From: Burkholderiales bacterium | Lineage (GTDB): Bacteria; Pseudomonadota; Gammaproteobacteria; Burkholderiales; SG8-41 | Assembly (NCBI GenBank): GCA_019744975.1 | Contig: JAIETP010000005.1 | Coordinates: 59,353 to 123,352, forward strand | Length of the DNA: 64,000 nt | Direction of reading: 5' to 3' | Part shown: one piece after another, positions 49,103-58,600 of the stretch | Layout: every line of letters starts with the position of its first letter | Numbering within the stretch: position 1 is the stretch's first letter | The notes under the pieces: model-generated | The model's database searches: none | What the model saw: the letters and a program-made list of their open reading frames with translations, nothing else | Told to the model about the DNA's origin: nothing | Program-made: the position numbers and the translations under genes

Positions 49103-50242
49103 ATGCCGCTCGTCCTGATACTTTCCCTCTGCTGCATCACCTTCATCACGATGAAGGGCAGCCGCATCCTGATGACGCTGTATGCGGTCGACATGGGCGC
49201 CGGCCCCTTCGAAACCGGCATCCTGTTTGCGCTATATGGACTGGTGCCGTTTTTGCTGGCCATCGCCGCCGGCCGCATTGCCGACCGTTTCGACAATCGC
49301 CTGCTGATCTACTGGGGCCTCGGCACTTACACCATCAGCCTGGTGCTGCCGTTTTTCTTTCCGTCACTGGCCATCCTTTTCATCGTCGCACCGCTGTGGG
49401 GTTTCACCAGCATGTTGTGGGTGGTGGCGACGCAGAGCCTCGTTGGCAAACTCTCGACCAGCGAAACCCGCACCCGCAATTTCAGTTATTACAGCCTTGG
49501 CGAATCCACCGGCTCGGTACTGGGCCCGATCATCGTCGGGCTGTCGATCGACATGCTGTCGCACCAACCGACCTTCCTGATCATGGCCGCGATTCCGGCG
49601 CTGTGCGTCCTGGCCGTGGTAGTGCGACGCCACACCATTCCGCACACCGCGCCTGTCAGCACCGATGTACAGGCGCCGCGCAACATGAAAGACCTGCTGG
49701 CGCTGCCCGCGATGCGCAATGCGCTGCTGTCGAATGCCGCGGTGATGACCGGCCTCGACCTGTTCAATCTCTACATGCCGATCTACGGCCACAGCCTGGG
49801 ATTCACCGCCACCACCATCGGCCTGATCATGGGCGCCTTCGGTGCCGCGGCCTTCATCACGCGGCTGGCGATCCCGCCGATCAGCAAACGGTACGGTGAA
49901 CGCGCGATGCTCGCCGGTGCGCTGGCGATGTCGGGCGTGGCTTTCATGATGTTTCCGCTGACCACCAGTGCGGTGCTGCTGGCAGCGGCGGCGTTTGCGC
50001 TGGGCCTGGGACTGGGTTGCGGCCAGCCGCTGTCGATGATCCTCGCTTTCAACGCCGGGCCGCCGGAACGATCGGCCGAGTCGATCTCGATGCGCCTCGC
50101 CGTCAGTTACGGCGCGCATGTGGTGGTGCCGCCGGTATTCGGGGTGATCGGCGCGGCGATGGGTGTGGCGCCGATTTTCTGGACCTGTGCGATGCTGATG
50201 GGCGGCGGTTCGCTGCTGAACCGAAAACCAAAACCGTTGTAA
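49103..50242 (+). CDS. MFS transporter
   Basis: 379 residues, 12 predicted helices with the short cytoplasmic loops of the family. The loop between helices 2 and 3 reads AGRIADRFDNRLL, matching the MFS signature GxxxDRxGRR approximately. The central loop (about 192-205, VSTDVQAPRNMKDLL) separates two six-helix halves. Related to multidrug or organic-acid carriers; no substrate call. ATG 49103 is the first possible start in frame and there is no obvious ribosome site, consistent with the near-leaderless promoter placement. Followed by an SDR gene after 27 bases. Confidence 0.88.
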   Translation: MPLVLILSLCCITFITMKGSRILMTLYAVDMGAGPFETGILFALYGLVPFLLAIAAGRIADRFDNRLLIYWGLGTYTISLVLPFFFPSLAILFIVAPLWGFTSMLWVVATQSLVGKLSTSETRTRNFSYYSLGESTGSVLGPIIVGLSIDMLSHQPTFLIMAAIPALCVLAVVVRRHTIPHTAPVSTDVQAPRNMKDLLALPAMRNALLSNAAVMTGLDLFNLYMPIYGHSLGFTATTIGLIMGAFGAAAFITRLAIPPISKRYGERAMLAGALAMSGVAFMMFPLTTSAVLLAAAAFALGLGLGCGQPLSMILAFNAGPPERSAESISMRLAVSYGAHVVVPPVFGVIGAAMGVAPIFWTCAMLMGGGSLLNRKPKPL

Positions 50243-50269
50243 AACACCATTCAACTTACGGAGTCACTG

Positions 50270-51034
50270 ATGGCGAACTATCCCGAACTCGCAGGACGCA
50301 GCGCGCTGATTACCGGCGCGGCGATGGGCATCGGCGCGGAAACCGCGCGCCTGTTCGCAGCCCAGGGTTGCAAGGTGGCCGTGGTCGACATCGACGCCGA
50401 CAACGGCAACAAGGTCGCGGCGGCAATCAGCAAAACCGGAGGGGTCGCACAGGCGTTCAAATGCGACATCACCGACGCTACATCGGTCGAACAAACCATT
50501 GCCGGCATCGTACAGGCCTTCGGCGGCATCGACATCGTCATCAATTGTGCCGGCGGTTACAAACAACTCGCCACGGTGGAAGACATGTCGATCGAGGAAT
50601 GGGACCGCACGGTGGCGCTGAACCTGCGCAGCGTTTTCCTGATCTGCAAAATGGCGATCCCGCAGCTGAAAAAATCCAAAGCGGGACGCATCATCAATGT
50701 GTCGTCGATTTCCGGGCGCACGGTGCATGCCGCCTCTTCACCGGCTTACGGCGCAGCCAAGGCCGGTGTCACACAGCTGACGCGTTTCCTCGCTTACCAG
50801 TTGGGCCCGGACAACATCACCGCCAATGCGATTGCGCCGATCACCACGCTGACGCCGCGGGTCGCGGCACTGCGCACCGCAGCCGACATCGAACGCATCG
50901 CGTCCCAGGTGCCGCTGCGCCGACTGGCGGTGCCCGAGGACCATGCGCAGGCGATGCTGTTCCTCGCCTCCGACGCCGCCGCCTATATCAACGGCACCGT
51001 GCTGGACGTCAACGGCGGCCGGGTGATGATGTAG
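50270..51034 (+). CDS. Classical short-chain dehydrogenase/reductase
   Basis: 254 residues. Unlike the two paralogues at 30326 and 35621, the catalytic site is complete: NVSSISGRTVHAASSPAYGA then AK, with the serine, Tyr (in PAYGAAK) and Lys. The nucleotide turn is ITGAAMGIGAETARLFA with the adenine-binding VVDIDADN ending suggesting NAD(H). The NNAG motif is NCAGG. Oxidises or reduces an alcohol/ketone or sugar. Starts MANYPELAGRSALIT. It follows the MFS gene by 27 bases, so transport and oxidation of the same compound is the natural reading. Confidence 0.92.
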   Translation: MANYPELAGRSALITGAAMGIGAETARLFAAQGCKVAVVDIDADNGNKVAAAISKTGGVAQAFKCDITDATSVEQTIAGIVQAFGGIDIVINCAGGYKQLATVEDMSIEEWDRTVALNLRSVFLICKMAIPQLKKSKAGRIINVSSISGRTVHAASSPAYGAAKAGVTQLTRFLAYQLGPDNITANAIAPITTLTPRVAALRTAADIERIASQVPLRRLAVPEDHAQAMLFLASDAAAYINGTVLDVNGGRVMM

Positions 51035-51060
51035 AGACTCAGGATGTAGATCAGCGGCGC

Positions 51061-52332
51061 TTAAAAGCCAAACAGTCCTTTTAACGCTTTCACACCTTCC
51101 TTCAACGGGTCCGGCGTACTGCCGCCCTGCTGTGAACCGCCTTCGGCCGGGGCTTCACTGCCTCGCGAACGCGACGAGCCGCCTCCTCCGCCCATATCTT
51201 CACCCAGTATGGAAGAGGTGGTGGATTTCAGCCGCACCTTGACCGCCCATTCCTGGTTCCAGACCACCTTGGGATCCTGCGGCCGCGGCGGATGAACAAA
51301 ATTGGCTTCCTCGCCGTAGGCAATGAAGCGGATAAATGCCGACGGCGCTGCCGCGACAAACTGCGCCGGCACCGTGCATTCGGTGGTGGACGGAGACATC
51401 ACTACTTTCTCGCGGATCAGCCGCGCCACTTCGGACGGCGGCAGCCAGGTCATCAACGACTCGCCGAATTCGCGCGTGTTGCTGGAACTCCAGATCACCA
51501 CATCCTCGCTGCCACCCTTGCCGCCGCCCATCGCCGTCGCAAAATAACCCTGGGCATTGGCCACGCTGTTCCACGACACGTTGATGCCGCCGCCACCTGA
51601 TTTGCGCGAGGACAGGTTCACCGGCTCCATGAAATCGTATTTCTCGCTTAACGAAAACCGGATATCCGGCGAATAATTGCCCTTGACGGTGTGGTCGCCG
51701 CGCAGGCTGCCGTCGCCCGAAACCCGGGTGCTGTCACGCTGGTTGGGCCAGTCGCCGTAGGTTTTGCTGCGCGCCTGCGACGGGCCGCGCGCCACGTTGA
51801 CGCGGCGGCTGAACAAACCCTGCGGCATCTGGCCCTGCGCCAGTTTGGCAAAGTCGATCACGTACGGCTGGCCGGCGCCGGCCTGCTCGCCGCAGCCCCA
51901 GAAAATCAGCATGCGGCCGCGCGGTTTTTCAAAATTTTCCGGCACGCCGTCTTCGCGCGGCTCGGGGCGGGGCGCGCGCTGCGGCGTTTCCAGCGGCAGG
52001 CTCGCACCCATGTTGAGTCCGGGCGGGATTTCATGCGCGGCCTCCGGCGTACCGCCGGCGCTGCGCTGCGACCCGAGTTCCAGCAGCATCGAACGGTTGG
52101 CGCCGCCACCCCCCATGCCGCCGCCCATCATCATCCGGCCGATGTCCATCACCGACGGGCCGCCGCCACCGGCGCCGCCCATCGGCATACCCGAAGCGGT
52201 GTCTATGCTCATCCAGTAACTGGCAATCGGCGGGGTTACTTTCTGCTGCGCCGGCGCGGCCGGCGCGATGGCGGCAATGACTGCGGCGGCAAGAATGGTT
52301 ACAGTATTTTTTGTTTTCACGTTTTTCTCCAC
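51061..52332 (-). CDS. Gly/Met-rich exported protein of unknown function
   Basis: 423 residues, not recognised. A signal peptide (TVTILAAAVIAAIAPAAPAQ) leads into a Gly/Met-rich patch with MGGAGGGGPSVMDIGRMMMG and further Gly runs (about 50-78), then a globular region with strands such as RMLIFWGCGEQAG and GINVSWNSVANAQGYFATAM, and a C-terminal GGGG-S-R-rich tail ending in KALKGLFGF. The methionine-and-glycine patch could bind copper or form a flexible linker. It is convergent with the SDR gene and divergent from a Bug gene. No operon partner is visible. Confidence 0.75.
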   Translation of the reverse strand: MEKNVKTKNTVTILAAAVIAAIAPAAPAQQKVTPPIASYWMSIDTASGMPMGGAGGGGPSVMDIGRMMMGGGMGGGGANRSMLLELGSQRSAGGTPEAAHEIPPGLNMGASLPLETPQRAPRPEPREDGVPENFEKPRGRMLIFWGCGEQAGAGQPYVIDFAKLAQGQMPQGLFSRRVNVARGPSQARSKTYGDWPNQRDSTRVSGDGSLRGDHTVKGNYSPDIRFSLSEKYDFMEPVNLSSRKSGGGGINVSWNSVANAQGYFATAMGGGKGGSEDVVIWSSSNTREFGESLMTWLPPSEVARLIREKVVMSPSTTECTVPAQFVAAAPSAFIRFIAYGEEANFVHPPRPQDPKVVWNQEWAVKVRLKSTTSSILGEDMGGGGGSSRSRGSEAPAEGGSQQGGSTPDPLKEGVKALKGLFGF

Positions 52333-52473
52333 TTAAGGCTCCCTGGACGTAACGACTGGTCTTGATGGCTTGTTTTGATAACCTTTGATGCGGCCTAGTT
52401 TACCGCGCTCCGCGTGCAACAATCTGACATGCTACGCTGCGCGCCAGTCAAATAAAACCGTGAAGGAGTTGCC

Positions 52474-53448
52474 ATGCTGCGTGCTGCCCTGAACACTGCG
52501 CTGACCGCCGCCCTGACCGTCTGCTGTGTGAACATTGTCACGGCACAGACCTACCCCAACCGCGCAGTACGCATGCTGATCCCGTTCACGGTGGGCAGCG
52601 CCGCCGACGTGATCGCCCGCGCCATGGAGCCCGCCCTGCGCGAACGCCTGGGCCAGCCTCTGGTGATCGACAACCGCGGCGGCGCCGGCGGCAATATCGC
52701 CGCCGAACTGACCGCGAAAAGCCCGCCTGATGGTTACACCACATTCATGGGCACCATCGGCACCCAGGCCATCAACTACAGCCTGTATTCAAAACTCAAC
52801 TATCACCCGCTCAACAGCTTCACCATGATCGCGCGTGTCGGCGACAGCCCCAACGTGCTGGTGTTGAATCCCACGGTGCCGGCAAAATCGGTGAAGGAAC
52901 TGATCGCGCTCGCCAAATCCAGGCCCGGCGTACTGAACTACGGCACTTCCGGCGCCGGCACTTCGGTGCACCTGTCGGCGGAACTGTTCAACAGCATGGC
53001 CGGCGTAAAAACGGTGCATGTGCCGTTCAAGGGGGCGTCCGAAGCGCTGACCGCGCTGATTTCCGGCCAGACCGACATCCAGTTTGCCAGCGTGTCTTCT
53101 GCGATCCCGATGATCAAGGCCGGCCGCCTGCGCGGGCTGGGCGTGACCTCACCAACCCGCATCGCCTCCATGCCCGATGTGCCGACCATCGCCGAAGCGG
53201 CGCTGCCGGGATACGCCGCAGTGGCCTGGTACGGCATCGTCGGACCGGCCGGCATCCCGGCGCCGATCGTGGCCACGCTGAGCAAAGCCGCACTCGACAC
53301 GCTGGCGCAGCAGGATGTGAAAAACCGGCTTGCCGCTTCCGGCGTCGACACCAACCCCGGCACGCCCGAGGAATTCCGCAAACTGATCGAAGCAGAAATT
53401 CCGAAATGGGCGGCCGTGGTCAAGGCCTCCGGCGCGAAGGTGGACTAG
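52474..53448 (+). CDS. Bug/TctC-type binding protein 9, divergent ligand loop
   Basis: 324 residues. Starts MLRAALNTALTAALTVCCVN with a signal peptide ending near VTAQ, then TYPNRAVRMLIPF. The ligand loop is TVGSAADVIAR in place of xPGGxxD, the third departure among the ten paralogues. DNRGGAGGNIA, PPDGYTTFMGT, HVPFKG and PTIAEAA are otherwise normal. GAAGGAG precedes the ATG at good distance. Divergent from the Gly/Met-rich gene and 4 bases from the convergent quinone-oxidoreductase-like gene. Confidence 0.92.
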   Translation: MLRAALNTALTAALTVCCVNIVTAQTYPNRAVRMLIPFTVGSAADVIARAMEPALRERLGQPLVIDNRGGAGGNIAAELTAKSPPDGYTTFMGTIGTQAINYSLYSKLNYHPLNSFTMIARVGDSPNVLVLNPTVPAKSVKELIALAKSRPGVLNYGTSGAGTSVHLSAELFNSMAGVKTVHVPFKGASEALTALISGQTDIQFASVSSAIPMIKAGRLRGLGVTSPTRIASMPDVPTIAEAALPGYAAVAWYGIVGPAGIPAPIVATLSKAALDTLAQQDVKNRLAASGVDTNPGTPEEFRKLIEAEIPKWAAVVKASGAKVD

Positions 53449-53452
53449 GCGT

Positions 53453-54424
53453 TCAGCCGATACGCACGACGATCTTGCCGACCATCGCATTCGATTCCAT
53501 GCGTTCCTTGGCAGCCGGCAGTTCGTCGAAAGCGTAAACTTTGTCGACCAGCGGTGCGATGCGGCCGTCAACCAGCGCGGGCAGGACGTCGCGTTTGAAG
53601 CCGCGCGCGGCTTCGTTCTTGCCCTCCACCGACAACTGGGCGTTGGACACGCCGAACACTTCCAGCCGCCGCACATGCACCGCATTGAGGTCGATCTCGG
53701 CCTTGAACACATTGTCGACATAACCGACGGTGGCGAGGCGGCCGCGGAATCCCAGCGTGCGCATACATTCGGCAAACACCGAGCCGCCGACGCCGTTGAT
53801 CACCAGATCAATGCCTTTACCGCCGTTGAGCTCTTTCACCTTGTCAGCGAAATCCGGTTTGCGCGTGGCGATGCCGAAATCGAGACCGACCGCCTTCAGC
53901 TGATCCAGCTTCTGCTGCGAACCCGAGGTGCCGATCGAACGCGCGCCGATCAGTTTCGCCAGCTGGATGCTGGCAACACCCGCACCGGATGAGGCGCCCA
54001 TGATCAGCATGGTTTCGCCCTTCTGCAGCTTGCCGAACTGGTAGATCATTTCCCACGCCGTGATGAAACTGACCGGCACCGCGGCAGCCTGTTCCCAGGA
54101 CAAACGTTCCGGCTTGGGCATCATCTGGTTGATATCCATCACCGCGTATTCGGCGAAGCCGCCGCGCACGCGCCCGAATACCGCATCGCCGACCTTGACT
54201 CCGGTGGCGCCTTCACCCAGCGCATGTACCACGCCGGAGGCTTCGCCGCCGCCGAGTTTCTCCGGACCGCCATGCACGGCGCCACCGACAAAGATCTCGC
54301 CGCGATTCAGCGCAGTGGCATGCACCTTGATGACCATCTCGCCGGCCTTGGGCTGCGGCTGCGGCACATCGCGAAATTCGAGAACGTTTTTGTGGTCTTT
54401 GGTGACGATCCAGCAGGATTTCAT
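53453..54424 (-). CDS. Zinc-free MDR family NADPH:quinone oxidoreductase-like protein
   Basis: 323 residues of the medium-chain dehydrogenase/reductase superfamily. GHE-type zinc ligands are lacking; the N-terminal half shows NRGEIF instead of a catalytic cysteine, and the middle has AAAVPVSFITAWEMI and the cofactor turn MGASSGAGVASIQLAKLIGA, typical of quinone oxidoreductase and enoyl-reductase branches. It reduces quinones or alpha,beta-unsaturated ketones with NADPH. Minus strand; it starts 86 bases after the Bug gene stop, with a dispersed AT-rich motif in its leader, and ends 4 bases from a convergent Bug gene. Confidence 0.9.
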   Translation of the reverse strand: MKSCWIVTKDHKNVLEFRDVPQPQPKAGEMVIKVHATALNRGEIFVGGAVHGGPEKLGGGEASGVVHALGEGATGVKVGDAVFGRVRGGFAEYAVMDINQMMPKPERLSWEQAAAVPVSFITAWEMIYQFGKLQKGETMLIMGASSGAGVASIQLAKLIGARSIGTSGSQQKLDQLKAVGLDFGIATRKPDFADKVKELNGGKGIDLVINGVGGSVFAECMRTLGFRGRLATVGYVDNVFKAEIDLNAVHVRRLEVFGVSNAQLSVEGKNEAARGFKRDVLPALVDGRIAPLVDKVYAFDELPAAKERMESNAMVGKIVVRIG

Positions 54425-54460
54425 AAAATATCCAATTAAATCAAATACTTATATATAAAA
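54425..54460 (+). repeat. AT-rich dispersed motif, copy 5
   Basis: AATTAAATCAAATACTTATA followed by TATAAAA directly upstream of the quinone-oxidoreductase-like start codon, so the complement of the motif forms the 5' leader of that gene. Confidence 0.6.
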
Positions 54461-54479
54461 GGCGTCATGATCCGAACGC

Positions 54480-54507
54480 CACTTATTTAATACCACTTAT
54501 TTAATAC
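54480..54507. repeat. Tandem 14-bp duplication
   Basis: CACTTATTTAATAC occurs twice in direct succession, just beyond the stop of the Bug gene on the minus strand. Probably a recent slippage event. Confidence 0.5.
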
Positions 54508-54510
54508 CGC

Positions 54511-55527
54511 TTACTCAGTCCCGACTTCACGCACGATCGGCCCCCAGCGCTTCAATTCCTTCTGGATGAATTGAGTCGCGCGTTCCGGCGTTGATGTGGT
54601 CACCGGTTCCGCACCCGCCTTGCGCAGAAATTCCTGCACTCCGGCATCGGCCAGCACTTTTTGATTCGCCTGCGCCAGCGCATCCACCACCGGCCGCGGT
54701 ACACCCGGCGACAGGAAGATCGCATTAAACGCCTGCACCACCAGTTCCGGCATTCCCGCTTCCGGAGCCGTCGGCACATCCGGCACGGCCGGCAGCCGCG
54801 CATCGGAACAGATGGCGAGCATGCGAATGCGGCCGGCCTTGTGATACTCCAGCGGCGCCGGGCTGATGGTCGGTGTGTACATCGGAATATGCCCCGCCAC
54901 CAGATCGCTGAGCCCGGGACCAGCACCCTTGTACGGCACATGCACGATTTTCAGATCGCCGTTGAGTTTTTTGAACAACTCACCGGTGAGCTGCGTGATG
55001 CTGCCGGTGCCGGCGGAACCGAAGGACAGCTGCCCCGGATTCTTTTTTGCAAACGCAATCAGTCCCTTGAGATTTTTCACCGGCAACGAAGGATGCACGG
55101 CGACACCGGTCGGCACCAGCGTGATGATGCCGAGCGCGGTGAAATCCTTCAGCGGGTCGTAACCCAGTTTCGGATTGCCCAGCGGGTTGAGCACATGCGT
55201 GGTGGTGTTGGCGATCAGCAGCGTGTAACCGTCGGGTTTGGCGCGCACCACTTCCATCGCACCGATCGCACCCGAAGCGCCGGCGCGGTTTTCGACAATC
55301 ATGTTCTGGCCCAGCGCACGCGACATTTCCTGCGCCCAGCGCCGGCCGATGATGTCATTGACGCCGCCCGGCGCGAACGGCACCACCAGCCGCAAGGGCC
55401 GCTCGGGAAATTTGCCCTGTGCCTGCGCCGCGCCGGGCGCGAGTTGCAGGCCCGTCAAGATCAGCAGTATCAGCAGCACAGGGCTGCCGGGGAAAAAATT
55501 ACGCATGATCATCCGCACTTTCATCAT
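54511..55527 (-). CDS. Bug/TctC-type binding protein 10
   Basis: 338 residues. GAGGAGAAGA precedes ATG 55527. The signal region is long (MMKVRMIMRNFFPGSPVLLI, hydrophobic to about 30, ending QAQG). Ligand loop is APGGVNDIIGR, close to standard. ENRAGASG, PDGYTLLI, HVPYKGAGP and a SPGVPRPVVDALAQANQKVL segment are present. Followed on the same strand by the quinone-oxidoreductase-like gene across repeats, which may be co-transcribed. Upstream are the AddA/AddB genes, unrelated in function. Confidence 0.92.
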   Translation of the reverse strand: MMKVRMIMRNFFPGSPVLLILLILTGLQLAPGAAQAQGKFPERPLRLVVPFAPGGVNDIIGRRWAQEMSRALGQNMIVENRAGASGAIGAMEVVRAKPDGYTLLIANTTTHVLNPLGNPKLGYDPLKDFTALGIITLVPTGVAVHPSLPVKNLKGLIAFAKKNPGQLSFGSAGTGSITQLTGELFKKLNGDLKIVHVPYKGAGPGLSDLVAGHIPMYTPTISPAPLEYHKAGRIRMLAICSDARLPAVPDVPTAPEAGMPELVVQAFNAIFLSPGVPRPVVDALAQANQKVLADAGVQEFLRKAGAEPVTTSTPERATQFIQKELKRWGPIVREVGTE

Positions 55528-55629
55528 TCTTCTCCTCGATTTGTATTTTGATTTTTGCTGCGCTGAATGTGTGCTCTGGGCGGGTCATGCTAATTGTTAT
55601 CGTTTGTCGTCGCAACTGCAGCGTTCCTG

Positions 55630-58600
55630 TCATGCAACGGCGGGTTCACGTGTCTCACCGCTTGAAAAAATCAGCATTGCACGCACCGGCTTTCGCGGGT
55701 ACATGGCGCTGATTGCATCGCGATAACCCGCCAGCTGCGCGTCATACCTGGCCAGCAATGCCCTGTCGCCCGGCAGCGCACCCGACTTGTAATCAATTAT
55801 CCAGAACACATCCCTGAACTCGACCAGCCGGTCGATGCGTCGCAGTGCGCCGGCCGCATCCACGCAGGCAACCTCGTTCATCGCACGCACATAATGTCCG
55901 GGATGGAAAAACCGCTGGAGGTCGGGTTGTTTCAGCAAGCGCTGCGCGGCCTCCCACAACGGCTCGAACTCAGCCTCTGTCATCCCCACCGCATCCCGCA
56001 GCGCAGACGGCGCCAATGGCGGACCGGATGTCAGGCGCTCCAGCAACAAGTGGAACAGGGTGCCGAAATGAAGGCCCTCGCCCGCGGGCTCGGCAATACG
56101 CCTGCCGGTCGGCAGCGGCTGCGTCAACCGTGCATCAACAGCCGCAACCACGGTCGCGGGAGCGGCCGGTGCCGGCACGGCATCCCCCTCACCGCTCAAT
56201 CCACCATGCGCTGCCACCGACGCCGGATCACCATCAGTCACGCCCGCGGCAGCACACACCGCCGCGCGTATGCGCGCATACCACGATCCGTTGTGTCCGC
56301 GCCCTTCGACGCCACTGACGATCAGTGCCTGGCGCGCCCGGGTCATCGCCACGTACAACAAATTGAGGTCTTCCCGCGCGTCCAGCGCTGCTTCGTGCTG
56401 CGCCTGTGTTCGTTGTGCAGCGCTTTGGGCATCCTTGCGCGTCCACAGTGAAAACATCAGGGGACGCTCCGCCTCCGGCGGCCAGTCGATCAGGGCGTCG
56501 TAACCACGGCCCGCATCCTGACCTGCCGCCGTATCAAGCAGCCACACCACCGGAGCCTCCAGCCCCTTGGCACCATGGACGGTATGGATGCGGAGCGCAT
56601 CCCCTGCGTCGCCGATGATGCCTTCATCCGGCGCTTCCTCGACCGGCGCACTGCGCAAATCGCCAAGTTCATTGATGAACCGCGGCAAACTGGGATAACG
56701 GCCAGCATCGGCATCCAGCGCATGCTGGATGAAAGCCTGCAGGTTGGCAGCAACCGCGCCCCGCATGGCAACGGGAACGGCCTGTGCGTAACGGTGCATC
56801 AGACCGCCTTCGAAATAAATGCGATCCAGTTGATCGTGCACGGGTGCCGCGTCGGCACGGGCAAGCCAGCGTGCCAGCAGATCATGAGCGCGCAGCAGTG
56901 CCGGGCTGCACGACGGCTGTGCGGCAAGCCGCGACAGACGATGCCACCAGCTGTCGCCGGGAATCGCGGCAATGGCAACCAGATCATCATCGCCTGCTGC
57001 GAACAGCGGGGACCGCAGCGCATGCGCCAGATCAAGGTCGGAAAAGGGCGAGCTCAGAAAACGCAGCAATGCGATCAGGTCCTGCGCCTCCAGGGTATCG
57101 AGCAACCCGCCTTGGCGGGAAGTCACGAATGGAATGCCGGCATTGCGCAAAGCGCGCTCGTAGACCGCGAGATGCGTCCGCCTGCGCACCAGAATCATGA
57201 TGTCCGCACAACGCAAAGGGCGCCGCCCTCCGCGGCCGTCATCAATCATCCACCGCTCCACCATCAGGCTGATTTGCTGTGCCAGCAATGCGGCTTCGTC
57301 ATCACGGCGCCGGTCTTCCTCGACAACCAGTGGTGACAGCAGGGGGTTGCGCAGACCTGTCGCCGGAAGCGTCTCCGATGCCGCCCCGTTCAGCGCCAGC
57401 GGCAGCACTTCCACACGCCCCGGCATCCGCAGGTGGTAGGCGGCATGCGGTGCAAACCCCGCATATTCCGGTGCGGCGCCGAACACCTGGTTAACGACAT
57501 CGATGATCGGCTGTGCACAGCGTCGGGATTCGTTCTGTGCCAGCCGCTGCGCAGCGAACTCCCGCCCAAGGTAACTCTGCGCCAACGTGAACAGCCTCGC
57601 CTCGGCCCGGCGAAATCGGTAAATCGACTGCTTGGGATCACCAACCATGAATACCGTGGGCCGCGAGTCAGCATCGACTGCCGCCTCCAGCCAGCTTTGC
57701 AATGTCTGCCACTGCAACGGGTTGGTGTCCTGGAATTCGTCGACCAGTATATGGCGATAGCGCGCATCCAGCTTGCAGTGCATGTAAGCAGCATGGTCAC
57801 TGACGCGGACCAGTTCACAGGCGCGCCACTCGATATCGCCGTAATCGATGACCTGGCGTTCGAGTTTCAGCGATTGATAGGTCGCGAGCAGTACTGCCCC
57901 GCACCGCAACCCGGCCTCGTTGAACCGGTAGCTGTCCTGGTCCCGCAGCGCATCGTGAACGGCCTCTATCCGCCCGCCAAGCGCCGCATGCAGTTCAAGC
58001 AAACGAATCTCCCCCGCCGGAGAAAGGCGCTTGGCCTGCGTCGCGGACGGTTTGCGTTTTTTCAGAGTACCTTCGGTCACCGTAAACAGCACAGCCCGGA
58101 TTTTTTCAAAGCGATCACGTCCTCCGGCTGCCCCCGGGTCCTCCTGCAACGCTTTGGCGAGTTGCTGATCCGTCGCCGTGTTCCTTCCGAGCAAGGCCGC
58201 ATATTCCCCGAGCATGGAGACAAACCCGGCCTCAGCCAGCAGATCACCGGCGACATCAGCATCGGGCGCCGACGTCATCTGCTGCGCAATGCGCGCCAAG
58301 GCATGGGCGACCGGGTCGGCAGCGTCCCGCGTATAAGCCCACCACTCCGCCCTGCGGCGCAGGAAACCGGTCAGCAACCGCCGCGTATTCTCAAGCCCGC
58401 ATTCACGGAACAGGAACGTCAGGCCGCGCGCTGCCGGCGCATCGGGATTGTGCGACAGACTGCCGGCAAACCGTTCCCAGGCCTCATCGACCAGTGCCGC
58501 AGTCTGCTCAACAAGGGTGACGTCGCCGGGGACGCCGGCGTCCAGCGGTGCGCGCCGCAACAACTGCATGAACCAGCTGTGAAACGTGGTAATGGTGATC

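Noticed and set aside
50017..51084. 355-codon plus-strand frame overlapping MFS and SDR genes
   Set aside because: Out-of-frame reading of the two real genes; sequence is Arg-rich without homology.
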